From Evansella sp041820985 (GTDB lineage Bacteria > Bacillota > Bacilli > Bacillales > Salisediminibacteriaceae), in NCBI RefSeq assembly GCF_041820985.1, contig NZ_JBGUAU010000011.1:124001-188000 (forward strand): 64,000 nucleotides of DNA, read 5' to 3'. The notes below the pieces were generated by a model. It had not been told where the DNA came from, did no database searches, and saw only the letters and a program-made list of their open reading frames with translations. Position numbers and translations under genes: made by a program. Shown one piece after another: positions 1 through 8,998 of this stretch. Position 1 is the first letter of the stretch, and every line of letters begins with the position of its first letter.

Positions 1-318
1 GTAATACAAAATCGTTATATGGAAGATATTTCACTAGAAAGCTGTGCAGATGAAGTAGCAACGAATCCATATACTTTAAGCAAATCTTTCAAAAAGGTAA
101 TAGGTGTGAACTTCATAGAATACTTAACTGATATTCGGTTAGATAAAGCGAAGGATCTCCTACTAAATACAGATATGAAGATTAATGATATCGCTGAACA
201 AGTAGGGTATCGACATAGTTATTTTAATCGTATATTTAAAAAACATATGGGTATCCCTCCAAGTCAATATAGAAAAAAGCGTGTAGTAGATAGTACACTG
301 CAAAAAAGAGATATGTAA
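1..318 (+). CDS. AraC-type response regulator, C-terminal part (YesN-like)
   Basis: The reading frame is open from the first base, so the gene starts outside the window and only about 105 C-terminal residues are visible. They form the double helix-turn-helix DNA-binding domain of the AraC/XylS family: a first helix-turn-helix around A-D-E-V-A and the family signature I-A-E-Q-V-G-Y ... Y-F-N-R-I-F-K-K near the end. Next to a YesL-like gene and a rhamnogalacturonan locus, it most resembles YesN, the response regulator paired with the YesM histidine kinase in Bacillus. The kinase is not in the window, so the two-component assignment is inference. A stand-alone AraC regulator is the alternative. 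Confidence 0.8.
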   Translation, partial: VIQNRYMEDISLESCADEVATNPYTLSKSFKKVIGVNFIEYLTDIRLDKAKDLLLNTDMKINDIAEQVGYRHSYFNRIFKKHMGIPPSQYRKKRVVDSTLQKRDM

Positions 319-342
319 AATTAATAGAGGGAGGTTTAGATT

Positions 343-990
343 ATGAATCATGGTTCGTTAGATGGTTTTATGGGTGGTTTTTATAAATTTGGTGAATACT
401 TCATATTATTAGTTTATCTGAATCTATTATGGATTTGTTTTACAATTCTAGGAGGAGTTATCTTTGGTTGGGCACCAAGTACAACCGCAGTTTTTTCTGT
501 TCTGAGAGAAAAAATCATGGGGAAAGACCCGTCAGTAATTAAGACGTTTTGGGGAACTTATCGTCAGGAATTTTTTAGAACGAACGGATTGGGGTTGATC
601 ATCCTTTTTGTTGCATATATGTTGTATGTTAATATTCAATTTTTCCAAGTAGAAACAGCGTGGCTATTTGTTGCTGTTCGTTACTTAATGATTGCTATTA
701 TGATTATTTCAGGGATTATGCTCATTTACATCTTTCCATTAATTGTCCATTATGAAACTAGTTTATATCGTCATATAAAAAATTCTTTGCTTATGGCAAT
801 ATTCAAACCCATTCGTACCTTGTTCACGATAATTGCTTGTGTTGTAGTCTCTCAATTGTTTTTTACTTTCCCAGTGTTTATCATATTATTTGGGGTTAGT
901 TTATTTGCACTAGTGATTATGTGGACTACTTATTATACATTTAAAATGACAGAACAAAAGCAAGAAGAGTTAACGAGTCAGGAAGTATAG
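343..990 (+). CDS. YesL-like DUF624 membrane protein
   Basis: A 215-residue protein with about five hydrophobic segments (roughly residues 16-45, 80-97, 105-130, 150-170 and 175-198) and a polar C-terminal tail. The glycine-rich opening followed by an aromatic membrane segment (F-G-E-Y-F ... N-L-L-W-I) is typical of the DUF624 family, named after Bacillus YesL. The biochemical function is unknown; members usually sit beside YesM/YesN two-component genes and Lpl-type sugar importers, as here. GAGGGAGG lies about 9 bases upstream of the ATG, and only 24 bases separate it from the regulator, so the two are probably co-transcribed. A strong terminator follows. Confidence 0.8.
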   Translation: MNHGSLDGFMGGFYKFGEYFILLVYLNLLWICFTILGGVIFGWAPSTTAVFSVLREKIMGKDPSVIKTFWGTYRQEFFRTNGLGLIILFVAYMLYVNIQFFQVETAWLFVAVRYLMIAIMIISGIMLIYIFPLIVHYETSLYRHIKNSLLMAIFKPIRTLFTIIACVVVSQLFFTFPVFIILFGVSLFALVIMWTTYYTFKMTEQKQEELTSQEV

Positions 991-1031
991 TTATAAAATT
1001 TCTTACATTTACAAAAATGTCTAAATAGGAC

Positions 1032-1083
1032 AAAGCATGCTAGCTTCTGGTCACTGTTAACCAGAATTTTAGCATGCTTTTTT
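1032..1083 (+). terminator. Rho-independent terminator
   Basis: An inverted repeat, AAGCATGCTA-gc-TTCTGGT paired with AACCAGAA-tt-TTAGCATGCTT around a 7-base loop, is followed by a run of T. It closes the YesN/YesL-like unit. Confidence 0.9.
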
Positions 1084-1227
1084 ACATAAAAAATGATAGA
1101 GGAAGCAGTAAATGTTATTCAACTTTGACTAAATATAATAGAAGAGCAAGAATGTATTATTGATAGAAAATTGTTATAACTGTAAGGTGTATATAGTAAA
1201 TATATCTTTCAGGAAAGGATGAGTTCC

Positions 1228-3783
1228 ATGATTCTAAATTGGCTTAATGAAAAACCAACACAACCATGGGGAGTAACGTGGGGAGTACCTTGGAAAAAAG
1301 GACATTTATGGAGTGAACAATCTATTCATCTTTCAGATACTGGAGCTAAAGAGCAGTGTTTACAGACATGGCCGATGGCATTTTGGCCTGATGGAAGTAT
1401 TAAGTGGACCGGGCACGCTTCTGTTTTTCAAAATAATACGGATAGTTCTTTTCATATTTATAGTGATGATGATGTGAAATATGTGAAAGGTAAGATTATC
1501 ATCGAGGAAAAGGAGAATTGCATCTTAATAAATACAGGTGGATTGACATGTAAAATAAATAAACAAGGAATGTATTTAATTGAAGAAATATCATGTAGTT
1601 CAAGAAAAGCTACTGCAAGAGGAAAACTTGTAGGTGTTTTAGAGACTAAAAGTGAGATGGAAGGTTCAACTACCTATTTACATAGCGAATTAAACAGTAA
1701 GATAAAGACAGTAGAAATTGAACAAGAAGGTCCAATCCGTTCTGTTGTAAAATTGGAAGGTGTACTATTAGAAAAGAAGAATAGTAGAGAATGCTTTCCT
1801 TTTGTTTTAAGAATGTATTTCTATTCTGGTCTAGACACAATCAAGCTAGTTCATACCTTTATTTATGATGGGGATCCCAAAAAAGATTTTATTAAAGGAT
1901 TAGGTATGTCATTTTCTCAATCACTAGCAGGAGAGATGTGGAACCGAAATGTTCGTTTTTCTGGTGATGAAGGAATATTTTCAGAATCAGCACAATTACT
2001 AACCACAAGAAGATTTGCTGATGGGAGTGGCTTATTTGAAAAGCAAATTGCCGGTGAAGCAGTCCAGTTAGATAATGAGAAGCATGCACAACTGATCGAG
2101 CACGTTCAAGATGGTGCTACATGGCATGACTTCAAAATCATTCATGATTCATCTGATCATTACAAAATTTCCAAAAGAACACAGAAAGATTGTTCATGGG
2201 TTGATGCAACACATGGAAACAGAGCTAAAGGCCTCATGTATGTTGGTGATAAGACTGGAGGTCTTTCCATCGGTGTAAAGGATTTTTGGCAAAAGCATCC
2301 GTCATCTTTAGAGATTTCTGGATTAGGAAAAGATGAAACAACCATGACAGCCTGGTTTTGGTCACCAGATGGGGAAACGATGGATCTGCGACACTATGAT
2401 ACAAATACACATGTACTCAGTGCTTACGAAGGCTTCGATGAAATTCGAGCAACTCCTGTGGGAATTGCCAATACAACAGAAATGTATGTGAAAGTCTTTT
2501 CTAGTGTACCTACTCATAACGAACTTCTAGATTTTAATAATGCTGTTACTTCACCTCCATTGTTAATCTGTGAACCAGAGTATTATTATGAAACGAAATC
2601 TCTCGGAGTATGGAGTTTACCAGATAGAAATAATTCAGAAAAAGCTAAGCTAGAGCAGCAACTTGATCATGCAATTTCATTCTACCAACGAGAAATAGAA
2701 CAACGTCGATGGTACGGGTATTGGAACTACGGTGATGTTATGCATACGTATGATCCAGTTCGACATCAATGGCGGTATGATATGGGAGGATTTGCATGGC
2801 AAAATACTGAATTGGTTCCTAATATCTGGCTATGGTATGCCTTCTTACGTTCCGGTAGACACGATATTTTTCAAATGGCAGAAGCAATGACTAGACATAC
2901 AAGTGAAGTTGATTGCTATCATTTAGGTGAATATGCTGGTCTTGGTTCGAGACACAATGTTAGTCATTGGGGCTGTGGCTGTAAAGAAGCAAGGATTAGT
3001 ATGGCAGGTCTCCATAAATACTATTATTTCCTAACTGCAGATGAAAGAATTAGAGATATATTAGAAGAAGTTCGCGATGCTGATTGGACTACCAAAAACT
3101 TAGACCCAATGAGAGAGTTTTATCCTCCAGATGAATATCCAACACATACTAGAGTGGGCCCAGATTGGTCTGCTTTTGTATCAAATTGGTTATGTGAATG
3201 GGAGCGAACGCAAAATCTTACTTACAAAAAGAAAATTGAAGTAGGGATAGACAATTTAAAAAGTACACCATACAGACTACTCTCTGGACCAACGTACGGC
3301 TATGATCCTGCAACTTCTAAGTTACATCATATGGGAGACGGCAGTGTTGGTGGGTATCACATGATAATATCCTTTGGTGCTCCTCAGGTATGGATGGAGT
3401 TAGCGGAACTTATTGATGATGAAGAGTGGAAAGATATGTTAGCTGAGTTCGGTGAATTTTATTTATTAAATGATGAAGAAAAAAAAGAGAGAACATTTGG
3501 AAAGATTACGGACCAATTATTTAGTTGGCCAATGTTTGCTACTGGTATGGTTGCTTATGCAGCCTCAAGAAATAATGATGAAGAACTAGCTGAAAAAGTA
3601 TGGTCTATTTTATTAGATGAAGAAAATGTTCATATTCCTTATCCGTTTGTAGAGCAAAAAATTATTAACTGGAGAACGTTAGATGAAATTCCAACAATAA
3701 CTACTAATATAGTTTCACAGTGGTGTTTAAATACAATTGTTGCATTGGATTTAATAGGAGAGCACTTAAAAGACCAAGAATAA
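1228..3783 (+). CDS. YetA-like exo-rhamnogalacturonan lyase candidate (PL26 family)
   Basis: A large cytoplasmic protein of about 851 residues with no signal peptide. Length, the N-terminal P-W-G-V-T-W-G-V-P-W segment and its company next to an Lpl-type importer match B. subtilis YetA (857 residues), whose family is now grouped with the Penicillium exo-rhamnogalacturonan lyase PcRGLX (PL26): N-terminal beta domain, central alpha/alpha-barrel region rich in W, Y and H (about residues 490-780 here), C-terminal beta domain. The expected reaction is beta-elimination at the end of RG-I chains, releasing unsaturated galacturonate-rhamnose. AGGAAAGG at 1211-1218 abuts an ATG at 1219 but is 9 bases from the ATG at 1228, so the second is preferred. 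The family assignment is from recall of sequence features; activity is inferred. Confidence 0.75.
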   Translation: MILNWLNEKPTQPWGVTWGVPWKKGHLWSEQSIHLSDTGAKEQCLQTWPMAFWPDGSIKWTGHASVFQNNTDSSFHIYSDDDVKYVKGKIIIEEKENCILINTGGLTCKINKQGMYLIEEISCSSRKATARGKLVGVLETKSEMEGSTTYLHSELNSKIKTVEIEQEGPIRSVVKLEGVLLEKKNSRECFPFVLRMYFYSGLDTIKLVHTFIYDGDPKKDFIKGLGMSFSQSLAGEMWNRNVRFSGDEGIFSESAQLLTTRRFADGSGLFEKQIAGEAVQLDNEKHAQLIEHVQDGATWHDFKIIHDSSDHYKISKRTQKDCSWVDATHGNRAKGLMYVGDKTGGLSIGVKDFWQKHPSSLEISGLGKDETTMTAWFWSPDGETMDLRHYDTNTHVLSAYEGFDEIRATPVGIANTTEMYVKVFSSVPTHNELLDFNNAVTSPPLLICEPEYYYETKSLGVWSLPDRNNSEKAKLEQQLDHAISFYQREIEQRRWYGYWNYGDVMHTYDPVRHQWRYDMGGFAWQNTELVPNIWLWYAFLRSGRHDIFQMAEAMTRHTSEVDCYHLGEYAGLGSRHNVSHWGCGCKEARISMAGLHKYYYFLTADERIRDILEEVRDADWTTKNLDPMREFYPPDEYPTHTRVGPDWSAFVSNWLCEWERTQNLTYKKKIEVGIDNLKSTPYRLLSGPTYGYDPATSKLHHMGDGSVGGYHMIISFGAPQVWMELAELIDDEEWKDMLAEFGEFYLLNDEEKKERTFGKITDQLFSWPMFATGMVAYAASRNNDEELAEKVWSILLDEENVHIPYPFVEQKIINWRTLDEIPTITTNIVSQWCLNTIVALDLIGEHLKDQE

Positions 3784-3790
3784 GAAGTGC

Positions 3791-3920
3791 AAAAATGTGT
3801 TAAAAAACAAAAATGTACTAGTGAAAAGGCTTACAGTTCAGTGTTTTACGTATATATATATAAGTATTTTAGCCTATGAACAAAAAATGAATATTGTTGG
3901 AAAAATGGAAGCGTTTTATA
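3791..3920 (+). promoter_or_regulatory. Control region of the importer operon: AACAAAAATGT motifs and cre-like site
   Basis: Upstream of the solute-binding protein gene are two copies of an AAAAATGT-type motif (3791-3798 and 3809-3816), similar to motifs in front of both rhamnose aldolase genes. A cre-like sequence TGGAAGCGTTTTAT sits at 3906-3919, with two mismatches to the Bacillus catabolite-responsive consensus TGWAANCGNTNWCA. Binding by the DeoR regulator or CcpA is inferred from motif similarity only. Confidence 0.35.
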
Positions 3921-4060
3921 TTGAAATAGAACCACGAGCCGGTACATAAACTGAGACATTTAAGTGAAAGGAGGATCAAGAGTATTTCATCTTGATTAAC
4001 ATTTTGTACAATGGCTCAGTACTTAGGTTCAAAAAAATTAAATTCAGGGGGATAAGAAAA

Positions 4061-5632
4061 GTGAAAAAAACATCTTTACGTTTTTTAGTTCCGTTTTTCG
4101 GTTTAGTTCTTATTTTTGCACTTATCGGATGTAGTAATGACACAAATGGAAACAGTAACAGTAACAACACAAATGATTCAAGTAGTAATTCAGATTCAGA
4201 TTCAGATGGTAACACAGCAAGTGATGAAAGAATGTCAGTTACGATTATGGCTCCTTCTTTTTCACCTGAAGGTTTAGATTCAGATAGTCCTGCATTAAAA
4301 GCAATTGAGGATTATACAAATATGGATATCGATCTTCAATTAGTTGCTAACTCAAATTACGATGATCGTTTTAACGTAACATTAGCATCTGGGGATTTAC
4401 CTCATATTATGGTAGCTTCTAAATCTCCAAGTTTTATTAACGCTGCACGAGATGGGGCGTTCTGGGATATTACTGATTATTTAGATGACTATGAGAATCT
4501 TAGTCAAGCAAATGAAATTGTATTAAATAATACATCTATTGATGGACGTATTTATGGAGTATATCGTTCTCGTCCATTAGGAAGAAACGCAGCAACGATT
4601 AATAAAGAGTGGTTAGACAATTTAGGGTTAGAAATCCCTACAACTGTTGACGAGTTTTACGAAGTGTTAAGAGCTTTCACATATGATGATCCTAACCAAT
4701 CGGGTCAAGATGATACTTACGGAATAGTAGTATCTGAGTGGGAAGGTCCTTGGAACACAATGCAAGTTTGGTTGGGAGCTCCTAACAAGTGGGGACATGA
4801 CGAGGATGGTAAATTAGCACCAGATTTCATGTTTGAGGAATACCGTGAAGCACTTCGCTTCTTCAAGAAACTTTATGATGAAGGTTTAGTTAACGAAGAT
4901 TTTGCAGTAATGGATTCTGGACAATGGTTTGATCCAATTGTAAGTGGAACAGCTGGTGTTGTAGTAGACGTAGCCGACCAAGCAAACCGTTTACAAAATA
5001 GAATTACAGAAAATTATACAGAAGATGACATTGTTTTAGATGTGTTTGGAGCGGTAGAAGGACCACATGGTTTACGTAACCTTCCAACAGCTGGTTATCA
5101 TGGAGTATTAGCTATTTCTAAAACAGCAGTAAAAACAGAAGATGAGTTAAGAAGAGTACTAAAATTCTTAAATGATCTAAATGATGAAATTCCACAAAAT
5201 CTTTCTTATAACGGTGTAGAGGGAGTTCACCATGTAGTAAACGATGGAGTACTTGATATCATTGCACAAGCAGATGGTGGAAACTTATTTGATCGTGAAG
5301 TTCGTGACTTAAACCAATTCCAAATGGCAATTCCTGAGGAGAGATTCATAAAGGCTCCACAAACTTTACTTCAACAAAGACAAGCTGAAGTAATGGAAGC
5401 TAATATGGAAATCGTTGTTGGAAATCCGGCTGAGCCATTAATTTCACCTACTTATACTGAAAGAGGACAGCAATTAGATAACATCATTGATGATGCAAGA
5501 ATCATGTTTATCGTTGGTCAAATTGATGAGGATGGACTAGATGAAGCAATTGCATTATGGTTACGCTCTGGTGGAGAAGAGTATATTGCTGAAATAAATG
5601 AAGCTTATGAAATTGCTCAAGCTGCACAATAA
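4061..5632 (+). CDS. LplA-like extracellular solute-binding lipoprotein
   Basis: A lipoprotein of about 523 residues that captures oligosaccharides for an ABC importer. The N-terminus has lysines, a hydrophobic stretch and a lipobox ending L-I-G-C, so the cysteine at about residue 24 would be lipidated at the outer face of the membrane. It is followed by a low-complexity Asn/Ser/Asp linker, including a run of Ser-Asp repeats, and then the family 1 solute-binding fold. The start is the GTG at 4061, 8 bases after AGGGGGAT; an open frame extends upstream but lacks a signal peptide at its own start. It belongs with the two permeases downstream, from which it is separated by a terminator-like hairpin. 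RG-I oligosaccharides are the likely ligand by context. No ATPase gene is present; as in B. subtilis, a shared ATPase (MsmX type) may serve. Confidence 0.88.
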   Translation: MKKTSLRFLVPFFGLVLIFALIGCSNDTNGNSNSNNTNDSSSNSDSDSDGNTASDERMSVTIMAPSFSPEGLDSDSPALKAIEDYTNMDIDLQLVANSNYDDRFNVTLASGDLPHIMVASKSPSFINAARDGAFWDITDYLDDYENLSQANEIVLNNTSIDGRIYGVYRSRPLGRNAATINKEWLDNLGLEIPTTVDEFYEVLRAFTYDDPNQSGQDDTYGIVVSEWEGPWNTMQVWLGAPNKWGHDEDGKLAPDFMFEEYREALRFFKKLYDEGLVNEDFAVMDSGQWFDPIVSGTAGVVVDVADQANRLQNRITENYTEDDIVLDVFGAVEGPHGLRNLPTAGYHGVLAISKTAVKTEDELRRVLKFLNDLNDEIPQNLSYNGVEGVHHVVNDGVLDIIAQADGGNLFDREVRDLNQFQMAIPEERFIKAPQTLLQQRQAEVMEANMEIVVGNPAEPLISPTYTERGQQLDNIIDDARIMFIVGQIDEDGLDEAIALWLRSGGEEYIAEINEAYEIAQAAQ

Positions 5633-5650
5633 TATGATGTAGTAATAGCC

Positions 5651-5683
5651 AAAGAAGCAGGGGGTGAAAACCCCCCTGCTTTT
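5651..5683 (+). terminator. Intra-operon attenuator hairpin
   Basis: AGCAGGGGG-tgaaaac-CCCCCTGCT followed by TTT lies between the binding-protein gene and the permease genes. Such partial terminators commonly make the binding protein more abundant than its permeases. Confidence 0.85.
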
Positions 5684-5707
5684 CAATAAAGAAAGGAGAA
5701 AACAAAT

Positions 5708-6667
5708 ATGCCAAACGTTGAAACAAGCCAAAGTGGTCCATTACATCAAGATGAAGTTAGAAAAATATCCAAATGGCAAATGATATTAAGAGATAAGTGG
5801 CTTTATTTCTTATTGTTACCAGGCTTAGCTTGGTTTATTATTTTTAGATATGTACCAATGTGGGGAGCTTTGATTGCATTTAAGAACTATTCTCCATTTT
5901 TAGGTTTTTGGGCTAGTGATTGGGTTGGATTCACTCACTTTGAGCGATTATTCCAAAATCCCGATTTTTATCGAATACTAGAAAATACATTGATTCTAGC
6001 AGCCTATGAATTGATTTTTGTTTTCCCAGCACCAATTATTTTAGCATTAATGTTAAATGAAATTAGATTTAGCCCTTATAAGAGAACGATTCAAACGTTA
6101 GTATATATGCCAAATTTTTTGTCTTGGGTTATCGTAGCAAGTTTAACTTATGTATTTTTTACAACTAGTGGTGGGATCGTAAATGTTATTGTAGAGAACA
6201 TTACAGGAAGCACTATCTTCTTTTTGGGAGATCCTGAATGGTTCCGTACGATGATCGTTGGACAGCAAATTTGGAAGAACGCTGGATTTGGTACAATTAT
6301 TTTCTTAGCAGCACTTTCCAATGTTAGTAAAGAACAATATGAAGCAGCAATTGTTGATGGAGCGGGAAGATTCCGCAGAATGTGGCACGTAACATTGCCA
6401 GCAATCAGACATGTTATTGTTATTTTACTAATCCTAAATATGGGTAACTTCCTTGACCAAGGGTTTCAACAAATCTATTTAATGACAAACTCTCTTAATA
6501 GATCTGTAGCAGATGTATTTGATGTATATATCTACTTCTCTGGTATTACACAAGGTGCATTTAGTCATAGTACTGCTGTTGGTTTATTCAAAGGTGTCGT
6601 TGGTATCGTATTAATTCTAACTTCTAGATATATTGCGAAGAAGTTAAATCAAGAAACATTATTTTAA
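5708..6667 (+). CDS. LplB-like ABC sugar permease
   Basis: A 319-residue integral membrane permease with six predicted helices, the first at about residues 30-50. The cytoplasmic EAA loop that docks the ATPase reads E-A-A-I-V-D-G-A-G ... H-V-T-L-P-A-I at about residues 216-238. It resembles the LplB/YtcP group of CUT1-type importers that pair with ~500-residue binding proteins. AAAGGAG precedes the ATG. Only 9-15 bases separate it from the second permease, and together with the upstream lipoprotein they form an importer for pectin-derived oligosaccharides (substrate inferred). Confidence 0.88.
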   Translation: MPNVETSQSGPLHQDEVRKISKWQMILRDKWLYFLLLPGLAWFIIFRYVPMWGALIAFKNYSPFLGFWASDWVGFTHFERLFQNPDFYRILENTLILAAYELIFVFPAPIILALMLNEIRFSPYKRTIQTLVYMPNFLSWVIVASLTYVFFTTSGGIVNVIVENITGSTIFFLGDPEWFRTMIVGQQIWKNAGFGTIIFLAALSNVSKEQYEAAIVDGAGRFRRMWHVTLPAIRHVIVILLILNMGNFLDQGFQQIYLMTNSLNRSVADVFDVYIYFSGITQGAFSHSTAVGLFKGVVGIVLILTSRYIAKKLNQETLF

Positions 6668-6682
6668 TGGGAGGACATGATC

Positions 6683-7552
6683 ATGAAATCACATAACACC
6701 CCAATGGGGCGAGTATTTGATGTGTTCAATCATATTATTTTAGCTGTCATTGCTCTTGCTATGGTTGTACCATTTATGTATGTTATAGCTGGATCTTTCG
6801 CTACCGAATCTGAATTAGCAAGAAGAGCGTTCTTTATTTTTCCAGAGACATTCTCTACTGGTGCCTATGAATATATCTTTTCAACGCCAACCTTTATTAG
6901 GAGTATTGGTGTATCCGTTTGGGTAACAATTCTCGGTACAATTGTGAGTTTATCTTTAACATTAATGATGGGTTATGCATTATCAAAATCTAGACTATTA
7001 GGAAAAAACATAGTTTTATATCTTGTTATTTTTACAATTATATTCTCAGGTGGTATGATTCCTACTTATTTACTTGTAAGAGATTTAGGCTTATTGAATT
7101 CTCTTTGGGCACTTATATTACCTATTGCTATGAACCCTATGTGGTTAATTATTGTTATTTCCTTCTTTCGTAATTTACCGCATGAATTGGAAGAATCTGC
7201 AAAAATTGATGGGGCATCAGATATCAAAATTTTCTGGAGTATCGCACTGCCATTATCTAAGCCAATTATTGCAACCTTTACTCTTTTCTATGCGGTCCAG
7301 TATTGGGGCGACTACTTTAACGCTTTATTATATATAGCGGATAATGCGAAATATCCTGTTATGTTATTATTACAAAATATAATGACAATGGCAGATGTTA
7401 GATTTGGTGATGTAGATGCACTAGTTGAACAACCAGATCAATCACTAAAACTAGCAGTAATCGTAGTTGCGACACTTCCGATTATGTGTGTATATCCTTT
7501 CTTACAAAAACATTTTGCTAAGGGTATGTTACTCGGTTCTGTAAAAGGATAA
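6683..7552 (+). CDS. LplC-like ABC sugar permease
   Basis: The second permease subunit, about 289 residues with six predicted helices. Its EAA loop reads E-S-A-K-I-D-G-A-S-D ... I-A-L-P-L-S (about residues 173-195). It is the partner of the LplB-like protein and closes the importer operon. Two in-frame ATGs are available: GGGAGG at 6669-6674 is 2 bases from the first (6677) and 8 bases from the second (6683), so 6683 is preferred. The family forms a heterodimeric channel with LplB; substrate is inferred from neighbours. Confidence 0.87.
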   Translation: MKSHNTPMGRVFDVFNHIILAVIALAMVVPFMYVIAGSFATESELARRAFFIFPETFSTGAYEYIFSTPTFIRSIGVSVWVTILGTIVSLSLTLMMGYALSKSRLLGKNIVLYLVIFTIIFSGGMIPTYLLVRDLGLLNSLWALILPIAMNPMWLIIVISFFRNLPHELEESAKIDGASDIKIFWSIALPLSKPIIATFTLFYAVQYWGDYFNALLYIADNAKYPVMLLLQNIMTMADVRFGDVDALVEQPDQSLKLAVIVVATLPIMCVYPFLQKHFAKGMLLGSVKG

Positions 7553-7594
7553 TAGAAGAAAGTTAAATAGTAAGATACGGCGAAGTTACAAAAT

Positions 7595-7738
7595 GGGCTT
7601 GATTGAAATTTTACCGTTATGAGTTAAAATCTGAGACTCTCCTGCGGATAGTCAAAAATGAATAAAGTCGTTGTTTCTTCATACGCAGAAAGGGAACGGA
7701 TTTTAGCTCATATTGCAAATAATGTTAATCAAGTTTCC
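7595..7738. repeat. Long imperfect inverted repeat
   Basis: Two arms of about 50 bases (7595-7645 and 7684-7738) are imperfect reverse complements around a ~38-base loop. Matching stretches include CTTGATT, ATGAGYTAAAATC and CTGCG. It lies in the gene-free 7553-8187 stretch. It could be a miniature mobile-element relic or a structured RNA; no coding potential is seen. Confidence 0.6.
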
Positions 7739-7830
7739 TATGAAAAATTAAATAAAATCTACTGAGGGGGTTATTAAAAAGTTCATTTTTATTAATCCTC
7801 TCTTCCTATTTGTATTCATAATTTTATGAT

Positions 7831-8042
7831 AAACTCCCATGCAAGAGATAACTGACATCATACAGGTGAAAATACGTCCTTAGTTACTTTAGTAACATCA
7901 ACTTTATATGGATTGCAAGGTCACGAACTTCAGTGGGAAGCAGAGTGGCGCGAGACAACATAGCGAATGGAATAATATCCAACATAATTCTTAATATTAG
8001 ATAGTTTAAGTACTCTTGATAAGTTATTTTCAACGTAGACTT
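7831..8042 (+). repeat. R1 structured repeat, copy a (internally deleted)
   Basis: This shares with four other copies in the window the core GAACTtCAGTGGGAAGCAGAG, the block AGCGAATGGAATA ... CCAACA, and a right end TATTTTCA-n-GTAGAC. It lacks the middle part (the CCCCACAGGAAAGG strand and variable hairpin), so the main stem cannot form. It occupies most of the gap between the importer and the acetylesterase gene. Confidence 0.65.
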
Positions 8043-8149
8043 TTATAAAGCTAATTTTGCAAAAATAGAGAACTTTGAGATATGCCAAAAAAGCTCTCAT
8101 CAAAAAAGTAGGGTTGTTGTAAATGGTTTTTTTCTTTATATTAAAAAAT

Positions 8150-8165
8150 ATAAAAGCGATTACAA
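8150..8165 (+). promoter_or_regulatory. cre-like catabolite repression site
   Basis: TAAAAGCGATTACA (8151-8164) differs at one position from the CcpA-binding consensus TGWAANCGNTNWCA. It lies just upstream of the acetylesterase ribosome-binding site, where bound CcpA would block transcription of the RG-I enzyme genes. A near-identical site precedes rhaEW at 16500. Confidence 0.6.
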
Positions 8166-8187
8166 TCGGAATGGAGGTAGAACCAGA

Positions 8188-8898
8188 TTGAAAATGAAAA
8201 AAAAGAAAACAACTATCTTTTTAGCAGGTGACTCCACCGTGGCTACATATCAGAAAAACCAATTCCCGATGTCTGGATGGGGCCAAATGCTCAAACCATA
8301 CTTTTTGGATAAAGTTGAAATTCAAAATGAGGCATTATGTGGTAGAAGTTCGAAAAGTTTTATTGAAGAGGGAGTATTAGATAAGATTGAAGCGAATCTA
8401 GATAAAGGTGATTACCTGTTTATACAATTCGGTCACAATGACGAAAAAACGGATGATAGAGGTACTGATCCTTATACGTCATACCAATCTTCTTTATCCC
8501 AATATATCCTTAAAGCACTGGATAAGGGAGCAAATCCAATTCTATTTACACCAGTAGAGCGACGACATTTTTCAGAAGAGAATAAGTTAGCAGATACTCA
8601 TGGAGAATATCCAAAAGCCATGGAACAATTAGCCGTTTTATTAGAGATTCCAATTATCGATTTACGTGAAAAAACAAAAAAATTGTTTGAATCTTTAGGA
8701 AAGGATAAATCAAAAGACTTGTTTGTTTGGCTTAAGCCAAATGAAAGTGAGAATTACCCGGATGGCATAAGTGATGATACTCATTTTAATGATAATGGAG
8801 CTAAACAAGTTGCAAGTCTAGTTGTGGAGGGCCTGAAGGAATTACAGCTTCCGTTGACAGAATATTTAAAGGACTTCAATGAGAACAACAAAGCTTAG
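8188..8898 (+). CDS. rhgT: Rhamnogalacturonan acetylesterase (RhgT-like, CE12)
   Basis: A 236-residue SGNH/GDSL hydrolase without a signal peptide, so probably cytoplasmic. The four SGNH blocks are visible: G-D-S with nucleophile Ser16, Gly52 in C-G-R-S-S, G-H-N-D with Asn84, and the C-terminal D-D-T-H-F with Asp196/Asp197 and His199. Length and motifs match the Bacillus YesT/RhgT and YesY esterases, which remove acetyl groups from galacturonate in RG-I so that lyases and hydrolases can act. GGAGG at 8173-8177 is 10 bases from the TTG at 8188; the ATG six bases later is the alternative start. Confidence 0.88.
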   Translation: MKMKKKKTTIFLAGDSTVATYQKNQFPMSGWGQMLKPYFLDKVEIQNEALCGRSSKSFIEEGVLDKIEANLDKGDYLFIQFGHNDEKTDDRGTDPYTSYQSSLSQYILKALDKGANPILFTPVERRHFSEENKLADTHGEYPKAMEQLAVLLEIPIIDLREKTKKLFESLGKDKSKDLFVWLKPNESENYPDGISDDTHFNDNGAKQVASLVVEGLKELQLPLTEYLKDFNENNKA

Positions 8899-8924
8899 AA
8901 TGAATGGATTATACAAGAAAACTA

Positions 8925-8980
8925 CTAGTGGAGAAAAAATGAGCACTTAGAGTTAAATTAACTATGCTTTTCTCCTCTTT
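8925..8980 (+). terminator. Weak terminator-like hairpin
   Basis: GGAGAAAA and TTTTCTCC face each other across a ~30-base loop, with GAGC and a nearby GC extending the stem imperfectly, followed by CTCTTT. It lies between the acetylesterase and GH105 genes and might cause partial termination. The pairing is modest. Confidence 0.35.
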
Positions 8981-8998
8981 GTGATGTGGAGTGATATG

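Noticed and set aside
3992..4060. N-terminal extension of the solute-binding protein from 3992
   Set aside because: The lipoprotein signal peptide and AGGGGGAT ribosome-binding site fit the GTG at 4061.
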